DNA from: Sulfurovum sp.
GTDB lineage: Bacteria; Campylobacterota; Campylobacteria; Campylobacterales; Sulfurovaceae
NCBI GenBank assembly: GCA_003978395.1
Contig: QNZV01000065.1
Coordinates: forward strand, 1 to 7,093
Reading direction: 5' to 3'
Length of the DNA stretch: 7,093 bases
Part shown: one piece after another, positions 1-5,641 of the stretch
How positions within the stretch are numbered: the first letter of the stretch is position 1
How the letters are laid out: each line of letters starts with the position of its first letter
The notes under the pieces: model-generated
Databases searched by the model: none
What the model saw: only the letters and a program-made list of their open reading frames with translations
What the model was told of the DNA's origin: nothing
Program-made: the position numbers and the translations under genes

Positions 1-252
1 CTTTCAGAAGAGGATAAAAATACTGTTGAGAGAGCAAGAAAGATTGAAAAATACCTTTCTCAGCCTTTCCACGTTGCTGAAGTATTTACAGGAAGCCCTG
101 GTGTTTACGTTGAGCTTGCAGATACACTTGCAGGATTCAAAGGTCTTATCGAAGGTAAATATGACCACATGAGTGAAGCTGCCTTCTACATGGTAGGTAA
201 CATGGACGAAGCAATTGCGAAGAATGAGAAAATTCAAGCAAAAAATAAATAA
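1..252 (+). CDS. atpD: ATP synthase F1 beta subunit, C-terminal end (partial)
   Basis: This is the last 83 codons of the catalytic beta subunit of F1Fo ATP synthase; the gene begins before the window. The reading frame is open from base 1 to a TAA at 250-252. The C-terminal helical domain is recognisable from the stretches RARKIEKYLSQPFHVAEVFTG and LADTLAGFKGLIEGKYD, which are near-invariant in bacterial AtpD. The nucleotide-binding P-loop lies upstream and is not visible. The protein sits on the cytoplasmic side of the inner membrane and makes ATP from ADP and phosphate using the proton (or sodium) gradient. atpC follows after 16 nt, as expected for the end of an atp operon. Codon choice uses more C-ending codons (TTC, TAC, GAC) than the Tol genes downstream, as expected for a highly expressed gene. 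Identification is secure. Confidence 0.97.
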   Translation, partial: LSEEDKNTVERARKIEKYLSQPFHVAEVFTGSPGVYVELADTLAGFKGLIEGKYDHMSEAAFYMVGNMDEAIAKNEKIQAKNK

Positions 253-268
253 GTAGAAGGAGTTTAAT

Positions 269-652
269 ATGGAACTCATGAAACTTGAAATAGTAACACC
301 TAATGGTGTTATTTTCGATGATGAAGTGAAACAAGTTACCCTTCCAGGTAGCGAAGGCGAGTTTGGTGTTTTAGCTGGACACACTACTATTGTTTCTCTT
401 TTAGATGCTGGCGTAATGGTTATTGAAAGAGCTGACGGAAAAGAAGTTTCTGTGGCTATCAATGGTGGTTACGTTAAAGTAGAGGAAGAGAAAACTTTGT
501 GTATGGTTGATGGTGCAGTAGCACTTTCAGGAGAAGATTCTAATCTTGCAAAAGCTTTAGATGAAGCGAAAGCTCTTCTTGAAAAAGCTCAAACATCAAG
601 CACAACTATTGCTGCAGCAATTAGTAAAGTTGAGCAAATTAACAAAAGATAA
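269..652 (+). CDS. atpC: ATP synthase F1 epsilon subunit
   Basis: This 127-residue protein is the epsilon subunit of F1, which couples the rotor to the catalytic head and can inhibit ATP hydrolysis. The N-terminal beta-sandwich (residues 1 to about 85) carries the family hallmarks: KLEIVTPNGVIFDDEV, LPGSEGEFGVLAGHT and AINGGYVKV. The C-terminal part (about 87-127) is the two-helix hairpin, rich in Ala, Leu, Glu and Lys. The length is close to the usual 130-140. The ATG at 269 is chosen because AGAAGGAG at 255-262 sits six bases upstream. A second in-frame ATG at 278 is possible but too far from that site. It follows atpD after 16 nt, so it is the last gene of the atp operon. A GC-rich palindrome lies just after the stop. 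Confidence 0.96.
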   Translation: MELMKLEIVTPNGVIFDDEVKQVTLPGSEGEFGVLAGHTTIVSLLDAGVMVIERADGKEVSVAINGGYVKVEEEKTLCMVDGAVALSGEDSNLAKALDEAKALLEKAQTSSTTIAAAISKVEQINKR

Positions 653-666
653 AATCTTTCTTTTTC

Positions 667-694
667 TTTTTGGTCGGGGTTCCCCGACTGAAAA
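667..694. terminator. GC-rich palindrome at the end of the atp operon; possible terminator
   Basis: A perfect 7-bp stem (GTCGGGG / CCCCGAC, 673-679 and 682-688) with a 2-base gap extends outward through two G.T pairs and four A-T pairs to 667-694. It stands out in AT-rich DNA and lies 15 bases after the atpC stop. It is not a textbook intrinsic terminator: the T-rich run lies before the stem and pairs with the A-run after it, so no free U-tract follows on either strand. It may still act as a terminator, a 3' end stabiliser, or a dispersed repeat. Confidence 0.5.
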
Positions 695-716
695 ATATCT
701 TCAAAAATCTTTTCAG

Positions 717-722
717 TATAAT
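717..722 (+). promoter_or_regulatory. Putative -10 box for the tol-pal genes
   Basis: A perfect TATAAT at 717-722 lies between the atp palindrome and tolQ. Transcription would start near 729 and leave a leader of about 58 bases. No good -35 hexamer is seen, but Campylobacterota sigma-70 promoters are known to depend little on one and to use T-rich upstream DNA, which is present here. The position after a possible terminator supports a separate tol-pal transcript. Confidence 0.6.
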
Positions 723-786
723 TACGTAAGCCTGTCAATAGCTCAAATATGCTACTATCTTTTTAATTAAAAAAAAGGCAGTAAAT

Positions 787-1365
787 ATGGATTTGTTTGA
801 GAGTTTATTTGCATATTTAGATAAAAGTTCGGCGATTACTATTTTTGTTTTAGGACTTTTATCTATCTACCTCTTCTTTGTATTGTGGATTTATATCTAT
901 CGTTATTTTTCATTAAAAAGTAAAATTATTACAGAAGAGAGGTCTTTACGAAAACTCTATATGGGGCGTGCTAAGAGTGTTGACCAAAAATCACTTCTTT
1001 TCCCTTATCTTTCAAAAGTATTGATTCCAAATTCTGCTATATTTTCTGTTGGTAAAAATGAAGCTATAAAATCGGCAACAGCAGGTTTAACAGCACTCTC
1101 TATAATTGCCTCTACTTCCCCTTTTATTGGTCTGTTTGGTACTGTTGTTGCTATTTTGGAAACTTTTTCTAAATTGGGAACACAAAGTGGTACATCTATA
1201 GCAATTGTAGCTCCTGCTATCTCCGAAGCTTTGGTTGCAACAGCTGCAGGTATTGCTGTGGCTACATTTGCATATAGCTTTCATTTGATTTTGAAACGAA
1301 AAGCATATGAACTGAATGTATTACTTGATAGTCAAGCAGAGTTGATTCTCTCTCAAAGGGCATAA
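787..1365 (+). CDS. tolQ: TolQ/ExbB family proton-channel subunit (TolQ of Tol-Pal)
   Basis: This 192-residue inner-membrane protein belongs to the MotA/TolQ/ExbB family. With TolR it forms the proton-driven motor that energises TolA. Three membrane segments are visible at about 17-38, 100-124 and 136-168, the last two being the long conserved pair. Motifs are GLFGTV at 115-120 and ISEALVATAAG at 145-155. Thr119 and Thr152 are 33 residues apart, the same spacing as the functional Thr145 and Thr178 of E. coli TolQ; Glu147 is also in its usual place. The protein is shorter than E. coli TolQ (230), mainly in the cytoplasmic loop. The start has only a weak AAGGCAG ribosome site. It could be called ExbB from sequence alone, but the following tolR-tolA-tolB-pal genes argue for TolQ. 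Confidence 0.9.
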   Translation: MDLFESLFAYLDKSSAITIFVLGLLSIYLFFVLWIYIYRYFSLKSKIITEERSLRKLYMGRAKSVDQKSLLFPYLSKVLIPNSAIFSVGKNEAIKSATAGLTALSIIASTSPFIGLFGTVVAILETFSKLGTQSGTSIAIVAPAISEALVATAAGIAVATFAYSFHLILKRKAYELNVLLDSQAELILSQRA

Positions 1366-1367
1366 TT

Positions 1368-1754
1368 ATGTATGAGTGGGATGAAGCTCCTGATTTAAAT
1401 ATTACTCCACTTATTGATGTAATGTTGGTTCTTATGGCTATTTTTATGATTACTATCCCTGTAATGCACTATGAAGAGAAGATTAATTTACCTGATGGTT
1501 CTAAACAAGCATCTGTTTCTGACTCTAAGGCATTAACTGTTCGTATAACAAAAGATTTAACAATATATTATAAAGAGTCTAAATTTACGTTAGAGTCCTT
1601 TCCTGATGCATTTAGATTAAAAACAGGTGATATTGATAAAGAACAGGTAGTTTTTATCAATGCAGATAAAGAGATTTCATATGAACATGTTATTTTTTTA
1701 TTAAAAGTGGTTAAGCAGAGTGGATTTACAAAGGTTTCACTGCTTACACAATAA
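1368..1754 (+). CDS. tolR: TolR/ExbD family motor subunit (TolR)
   Basis: This 128-residue protein has a short cytoplasmic start, one membrane helix (about 14-33) and a periplasmic domain (about 38-128). The helix begins with the family signature NITPLIDVMLVL, in which Asp17 matches the essential proton-carrying Asp23 of E. coli TolR. It works with TolQ in the inner-membrane motor that pulls on TolA. The ATG lies two bases after the tolQ stop, and AAAGGG at 1355-1360 inside the end of tolQ is its ribosome site, so the two are translationally close and probably made in a fixed ratio. The length is normal for TolR/ExbD. The assignment as TolR rather than ExbD rests on the neighbours. Confidence 0.9.
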   Translation: MYEWDEAPDLNITPLIDVMLVLMAIFMITIPVMHYEEKINLPDGSKQASVSDSKALTVRITKDLTIYYKESKFTLESFPDAFRLKTGDIDKEQVVFINADKEISYEHVIFLLKVVKQSGFTKVSLLTQ

Positions 1755-1765
1755 TAGGCAGTTTT

Positions 1766-1796
1766 TTCTACACAAATGAGTAGTAGAATGTTTTTT
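1766..1796 (+). terminator. Weak hairpin with T-run between tolR and tolA (possible attenuator)
   Basis: TTCTAC (1766-1771) can pair with GTAGAA (1783-1788) across an 11-base loop, and six T residues follow at 1791-1796. The stem is only six base pairs and AT-rich, so it would at most reduce read-through from tolQR into tolA. It may be chance in such AT-rich DNA. Confidence 0.3.
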
Positions 1797-1816
1797 AATA
1801 ACAAAGGTAGTATAAA

Positions 1817-2779
1817 ATGAATAAAGGAAAACTGTTTTCGGGTCTTGTAGCTTTAGGTATCTACTTGGGGCTTATTTTCTTGGTTCTCTATTTTTATAAT
1901 ATTCATAAAATTAAAGCTAAAAACTATGTAGAAAAAAATTCGAATAGAGTTACAGTCACTCTTGTAAATTCAGATAAGACAGTTTTTAATAAAAGTTCAA
2001 AGATTTCTACTCCTAATAAACCTACTCCTATTATTGTTCCTCCTGTTCATATAAAACGTCCAAACCATGTTTCAAAAAAAGTAGTACATAAAAAAGTTGT
2101 ACACTCAAAACATATTCCAAAAAAAGTAGTACATAAAAAAGTTATACGCCCTAAACATGTTCCAAAAAAAGTGGTACATAAAAAAGTTGTACGCCCTAAA
2201 CATGTTCCAAAAAAGGTAGTACCTAAAAAAGTTGTACGACCAAAACATGTTCCAAAAAAGGTAGTACCTAAAAAAGTTGTACGCCCAAAACATGTTCCAA
2301 AAAAGGTAGTACCTAAAAAAACAGCAAAAGATTTATTCTCTTCTGTTAAGACAGAAGATGTTACTAAACAACCTATAAGGAGAAGACCTACACCTATTAA
2401 ACATTCTGTGGTTGTACCAAAAGCTCCAAGTAGAGTAAAACATAGCTCAGCAATGTCCGATAGAATCAAGAGTACACATCTTAGTGGTAGAGTCTCTAAT
2501 TCGAATCGTGATAAAGGTGTTAAAAATGCTTATATTGCAAAAGTAAAACGGCATATGAACAATTGGAATGCAGGTTCTGCACATAAAGGAAAACGTGTCT
2601 CTTTGGCTTTGACTATTTATAGTAGTGGTAAATTTTCATATAAAATTTTAAGTGGGGGAGATGCAGATATGAAGCGTTCTCTTAGCCAGTTTTTGGATAG
2701 ATTAAATAGAATGGGGCAATTAGGTAGACATTCTAAATCTTCTCCTTATTCAATTAAAGTAAATTTTACAGTAAGATAA
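1817..2779 (+). CDS. tolA: TolA/TonB-like periplasm-spanning protein with a six-unit Lys/Pro/Val repeat
   Basis: This 320-residue protein is the likely TolA of the Tol-Pal system, carrying force from TolQR across the periplasm to TolB and Pal. Residues 6-28 form one membrane helix after a short positively charged start, so the rest is periplasmic. Residues 81-170 are six tandem copies of a 15-residue unit (consensus RPKHVPKKVVPKKVV), a very basic, proline-containing linker. A further basic, Pro/Ser-rich stretch runs to about 235. The C-terminal domain (about 236-320) has the TonB/TolA C-terminal pattern: YIAKVKRHMNNW, RVSLALTIYSSGKFSYKILSGG and a final IKVNFTVR strand. E. coli TolA has a long Ala/Lys/Glu helix instead, so this linker is more TonB-like in style. 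The helix lacks the His of the SxxxH motif. AAAGG at 1803-1807 supports the start. TolA is preferred over TonB because of the neighbours. Confidence 0.82.
   Translation: MNKGKLFSGLVALGIYLGLIFLVLYFYNIHKIKAKNYVEKNSNRVTVTLVNSDKTVFNKSSKISTPNKPTPIIVPPVHIKRPNHVSKKVVHKKVVHSKHIPKKVVHKKVIRPKHVPKKVVHKKVVRPKHVPKKVVPKKVVRPKHVPKKVVPKKVVRPKHVPKKVVPKKTAKDLFSSVKTEDVTKQPIRRRPTPIKHSVVVPKAPSRVKHSSAMSDRIKSTHLSGRVSNSNRDKGVKNAYIAKVKRHMNNWNAGSAHKGKRVSLALTIYSSGKFSYKILSGGDADMKRSLSQFLDRLNRMGQLGRHSKSSPYSIKVNFTVR
2057..2326 (+). repeat. Six tandem 45-bp in-frame repeats within tolA
   Basis: Six contiguous 45-bp units lie at 2057-2101, 2102-2146, 2147-2191, 2192-2236, 2237-2281 and 2282-2326. Each encodes 15 residues. 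Units 4, 5 and 6 are almost identical at the DNA level, apart from synonymous changes in the first two codons and a different end in unit 6. Units 1 and 2 have diverged most (for example HSKHIP in unit 2). Residue 11 of the unit is His in copies 1-3 and Pro in copies 4-6. This gradient suggests that the 3' units were duplicated more recently. Copy number could change without breaking the frame. Confidence 0.95.
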
Positions 2780-2784
2780 AATTT

Positions 2785-2811
2785 ACTTTTTCTTGAAAAG
2801 TTAAGTTTTTT
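2785..2811 (+). terminator. Weak AT-rich hairpin with T-run after tolA
   Basis: ACTTTT (2785-2790) can pair with AAAAGT (2796-2801) around a 5-base loop, and a run of six T follows at 2806-2811. The stem contains a single G-C pair, so any termination would be weak. It is noted because a promoter-like TATAAT lies just downstream, before tolB. Confidence 0.3.
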
Positions 2812-2819
2812 AGCACAAT

Positions 2820-2825
2820 TATAAT
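2820..2825 (+). promoter_or_regulatory. Possible -10 box upstream of tolB
   Basis: TATAAT at 2820-2825 lies 51 bases before the tolB TTG start, in the 96-base gap after tolA. A TTGAAA at 2793-2798 is 21 bases away, too far for a standard -35, so the call rests on the -10 and the size of the gap. An internal promoter could give tolB and pal extra expression. Confidence 0.45.
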
Positions 2826-2875
2826 ACAATAATGTGTGATAATTACTAAACAGACTCAAAAATAAAGGATACCTA

Positions 2876-4111
2876 TTGAAAAACATACTATTTTTTTTCT
2901 TATTAACTTTTAATCTTTACTCATTTGATGCAGTATTGAGTATAGAAAAAGACGTGGAGTCAAAAGCAACGCTTTCATTATTAGAAGATACAACTTCTGC
3001 TGGAAGTAGTACAAATCACTCTAAACTTTTTAAGTTATTATTAACTGATTTAAAAATGAGTGGACATTTTTTGGTTGATACACAGTTAAGAAGAGCTTAT
3101 TTTGATGATACGTTACTGCCTGTTGAACTGCATGATAGAGAGTATCTATTAAAATACTCCTATTCTCGTAATGGAACAGAGTTAAAAGTAAAATTGGTGC
3201 GTACGGCTGATTCTACAGTAGTATTTGAAAACTCTTACTCTGTAAATGTTGCTGTACGTTATCCATTTTTGGCACATAATGCAATTATAGATATTAATAA
3301 GGCATTAGGGTATGAAGATATTTCATGGATGAAACGTAATATTCTATTTTCTAAATATATATCATCTGGAAAAAGTGAAATATGGATTTCAGACTATACC
3401 TTAAGTTTCTCTTCAATTTTGGTTCGTGGAGGCTTAAATCTTTTCCCAAAATGGGCAAATTCTAATCAAAGTTCTTTCTATTATACCTCATATAATAAGC
3501 ACTTACCAACACTCTATAAAGTAGATATGAGTTCAGGAAAACGAAAAAAAATTATTTCATCACAAGGTATGTTGGTGGCTTCTGATGTGAGTGCAGATGC
3601 TAGTAAAATACTATTAACAATGGCACCCAATGGGCAACCTGATATATATGAATATAGTGTAGATAATGGTTCTAAAAAACGTTTAACAACATTCCGAGGT
3701 ATTGATGTAAATGGAAAATATTTAGGAGATGAGAGTCAAATAGCTTTTGTCTCTGATAGAGTTGGAGGTGCCAATATATATACCAAATCAATTGGCTCTA
3801 CTTCTGTCTCTCGTGCAGCACACTATGGTAATGATAATAGCTCTTGTGATGCCTATGGGCAATACCTTTTATACTCTGTTCGAGAGGGTGGCTCTAATAA
3901 TATCTATTTGGGGTCGGCGAACAGTTCATATGTACGACCATTGACCAGTTCTGGTAAAAATAGACTACCACGTTTTTCAACTGATGGAAAGGTAATCCTT
4001 TATATTAAGAAGAATGGTGGAAAAAATTTGATAGGATATATGAACTTAGCAACTAAAGAGAGTGCATTGTTTAAGATGCAAAGTGGAAAGATTCAATCAA
4101 TAGATTGGTAA
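2876..4111 (+). CDS. tolB: TolB, periplasmic beta-propeller of the Tol-Pal system
   Basis: This 411-residue protein is the soluble periplasmic TolB, which binds Pal and the TolA C-terminal domain. Residues 1-18 are a signal peptide (two Lys-type charges, then a Phe/Leu-rich core). Residues about 20-145 form the N-terminal domain. From about 158 to 400 there are six propeller-type repeats, starting near 158, 190, 237, 277, 322 and 362. They show TolB/PD40-like patterns such as FPKWANSN, DVSADASKILLTM, AFVSDRVGGANIY and LPRFSTDGKVILYI. The length is close to E. coli TolB (430). The start is TTG, not ATG: AAAGGA at 2864-2869 lies six bases before it and the signal peptide begins exactly there. 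pal follows after 18 nt. The repeats are diverged, as is usual for Campylobacterota TolB, but the locus makes the call firm. Confidence 0.9.
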   Translation: MKNILFFFLLTFNLYSFDAVLSIEKDVESKATLSLLEDTTSAGSSTNHSKLFKLLLTDLKMSGHFLVDTQLRRAYFDDTLLPVELHDREYLLKYSYSRNGTELKVKLVRTADSTVVFENSYSVNVAVRYPFLAHNAIIDINKALGYEDISWMKRNILFSKYISSGKSEIWISDYTLSFSSILVRGGLNLFPKWANSNQSSFYYTSYNKHLPTLYKVDMSSGKRKKIISSQGMLVASDVSADASKILLTMAPNGQPDIYEYSVDNGSKKRLTTFRGIDVNGKYLGDESQIAFVSDRVGGANIYTKSIGSTSVSRAAHYGNDNSSCDAYGQYLLYSVREGGSNNIYLGSANSSYVRPLTSSGKNRLPRFSTDGKVILYIKKNGGKNLIGYMNLATKESALFKMQSGKIQSIDW

Positions 4112-4129
4112 AACTTATAAAGGGAAATA

Positions 4130-4744
4130 ATGAAAAAAAATATATTATTACTTATCACAATGGCAACTTTACTGATAAATGGTTGTGCAGATAAAAAGAA
4201 AATTACTACTCGTGGTCACAATGGCTCAAATAATGGAGTCTTTACCAATGGAACAGAAGTTTATGGTAGCAATGGCAATACAAACTCTTATGGGCATGCT
4301 TCAACCAATAATGTTGACCCTTATGGTTCAGGAAATTATGGAAATAATAATGGAACATATAATGATGGAACTTTTGGTGAAACCAATGGTGAATATTCAG
4401 ATGCTGGTGTAAAAAATATCTATTTTAAGGTTAACCAATATAATATTACCTCTGATAAGCTACCTATAATTTATAGTAATGCCAATGCATTACGTTCTAG
4501 AATAAATAGAGGTTTAAAGTTAAAAGTTGAAGGGCATTGTGATGCTTCTGGAAGTGATGAATATAACTATGCTTTAGGTTTACGACGTGCAAAAGCTGCC
4601 AAAGATGCCTTAATTAATAAAGATATTAAAGAAGATAATATCCTTATAGTAAGTATGGGAGAGAGTTCTCCAGAGTGTTATGATAGTAGTTCAGCATCAT
4701 GTTATGCTAAAAATAGACGTGTCGAATTTAAAATTGAACCATAA
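4130..4744 (+). CDS. pal: Pal, peptidoglycan-associated outer-membrane lipoprotein
   Basis: This 204-residue lipoprotein anchors the outer membrane to peptidoglycan and binds TolB. Residues 1-18 are a lipoprotein signal peptide ending in the lipobox INGC, with Cys19 as the lipidated residue. Residues about 25-93 are a tether made mostly of Asn, Gly, Thr, Ser and Tyr. The OmpA-like peptidoglycan-binding domain covers about 94-204, with IYFKVNQY, VEGHCDASGSDEYNYALGLR and NRRVEF. Asp138 and Arg153 are 15 apart, like the diaminopimelate-binding Asp271 and Arg286 of Acinetobacter OmpA. Cys137, Cys183 and Cys191 match cysteines I recall in Campylobacter Omp18. AAAGGGA at 4119-4125 is the ribosome site. 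The gene is 18 nt after tolB and 16 nt before cpoB, so the three are co-transcribed. Confidence 0.95.
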   Translation: MKKNILLLITMATLLINGCADKKKITTRGHNGSNNGVFTNGTEVYGSNGNTNSYGHASTNNVDPYGSGNYGNNNGTYNDGTFGETNGEYSDAGVKNIYFKVNQYNITSDKLPIIYSNANALRSRINRGLKLKVEGHCDASGSDEYNYALGLRRAKAAKDALINKDIKEDNILIVSMGESSPECYDSSSASCYAKNRRVEFKIEP

Positions 4745-4760
4745 AAAGGTAGAGGTAGAG

Positions 4761-5570
4761 ATGAAAAAAATTATTTTATATGGATTTATAGGTTTATTTT
4801 CTTTATTGTATGGTTATGAACCATCAGTATATGGAGCAGGAGATATAAATAGTGCAAACCCTTATGGTTTGACAAAGACAGAACAGGCAGTATTAGAGAA
4901 TAAAAAGAGAGTTCAAAGGCTTTATAATACAGTAAAAGAGCAACAGCGAAAAATTGAAGGTCTTACTACGGTTATTGAAGGTCAAAATAAAGAGATGTTG
5001 GCATTAAAAGAGGAGTTAACTGTCATTCAAAATCGACCAGAGCCTAAAAAAGAAGATACGAATAAGACCTACGCACTTCTATTAGAATTGGGACAGATGA
5101 TTGATAATATTAATAGTACTTATGTCTCCAAAGATGAATTAAAAAAAGTATTGGCAGAGAGCAGAGCAGAGGTTATTAATAGTAGTTCCTTTGAGAATAG
5201 TAGCATAACTATCCGAGGTAACTCTGCTGATATTTACCAAGAAGCTGTTCAACTATTTTCACAAGGTAGTTATGGTGTAGCAAAAGAGAATTTTTTACAA
5301 GCTTTAGCTGACAGCTATAAACCAGCTTCAACCAATTACTATTTAGGGGAGATTGCATATTATACTCAAAACTATAAAGATGCAATAGCTTATTATAAAC
5401 AGAGTGCATCTTTATATGATAAAGCTTCCTACATGGATGTACTCTATCTTCATACAGCTATATCTTTAGATAAAAGTGGAGAGAGAGAACAAGCAAAAGG
5501 ATTTTTTCAATATCTTATTGACAATTATCCTAATACAAAAGCATCATTTATTGCCAAAAAACAAATTTAA
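4761..5570 (+). CDS. cpoB: CpoB/YbgF-like periplasmic coiled-coil TPR protein
   Basis: This 269-residue protein is the CpoB (YbgF) type partner of Tol-Pal. In E. coli CpoB links outer-membrane constriction to peptidoglycan synthesis; that role is inferred here from homology and position. Residues 1-18 are a signal peptide, followed by VYGAGDINSANPYGLTKTEQ, a segment I recall as typical of Campylobacterota members. A coiled coil runs from about 41 to 90 (ENKKRVQRL, EQQRKIEGL), then a Lys/Pro break and a second helix to about 140. TPR-like repeats fill about 154-269, with AVQLFSQGSYGVAKENF, YYLGEIAYYTQNYKDAIAYY and a final repeat ending FIAKK. The frame is open further upstream, to an ATG at 4680 inside pal, but 4761 is chosen because the signal peptide starts there and AGAGG at 4751-4755 precedes it. 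Confidence 0.87.
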   Translation: MKKIILYGFIGLFSLLYGYEPSVYGAGDINSANPYGLTKTEQAVLENKKRVQRLYNTVKEQQRKIEGLTTVIEGQNKEMLALKEELTVIQNRPEPKKEDTNKTYALLLELGQMIDNINSTYVSKDELKKVLAESRAEVINSSSFENSSITIRGNSADIYQEAVQLFSQGSYGVAKENFLQALADSYKPASTNYYLGEIAYYTQNYKDAIAYYKQSASLYDKASYMDVLYLHTAISLDKSGEREQAKGFFQYLIDNYPNTKASFIAKKQI

Positions 5571-5604
5571 ATACAAAATGAATAAGTGATAAATAAGTTT
5601 GCTT

Positions 5605-5613
5605 TGCTATTAT
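5605..5613 (+). promoter_or_regulatory. Extended -10 promoter for slyD
   Basis: TGCTATTAT at 5605-5613 is an extended -10 element (TG, one base, TATTAT). Transcription would begin near 5620, leaving a leader of about 22 bases before the slyD ATG at 5642. The 71-base gap after cpoB holds no clear terminator, so read-through from the tol genes is also possible. Confidence 0.55.
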
Positions 5614-5641
5614 GTTGAAAATTAATAATATAGGAGATTCT

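Noticed and set aside
4..462. A 152-codon reverse-strand open frame across the atpD-atpC junction
   Set aside because: It runs antisense to two unmistakable ATP synthase genes, has no family likeness, and is a by-product of their codon pattern.
561..770. A 69-codon forward frame overlapping the end of atpC and the palindrome
   Set aside because: It overlaps atpC in another frame, has no good ribosome site, and its second half is the low-complexity intergenic sequence.
2057..2326. Tandem repeats considered as a CRISPR array
   Set aside because: The 45-bp units are directly adjacent with no unique spacers and stay in frame within a TolA-like protein.
2047..2469. A 140-codon reverse-strand frame of repeated Thr/Phe/Gly units
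   Set aside because: It is the antisense of the tolA repeats; the repeat keeps several frames open. It has no ribosome site and its repeats mirror those of tolA.
2891..2898. Homopolymer runs (eight T in the tolB signal peptide, eight A at the start of pal at 4133-4140) as phase-variation switches
   Set aside because: Runs of eight A or T are common in such AT-rich DNA, and phase switching of core envelope genes is unlikely; phase-variable tracts in this group are usually G/C runs.
4680..4760. An upstream start for the cpoB-like gene inside pal
   Set aside because: The added 27 residues precede a normal signal peptide, and the ribosome site fits the ATG at 4761.
5612..5641. An upstream ATG for slyD
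   Set aside because: It has no Shine-Dalgarno site, lies within the likely -10 element, and adds residues not expected in SlyD; the ATG at 5642 follows TAGGAG.
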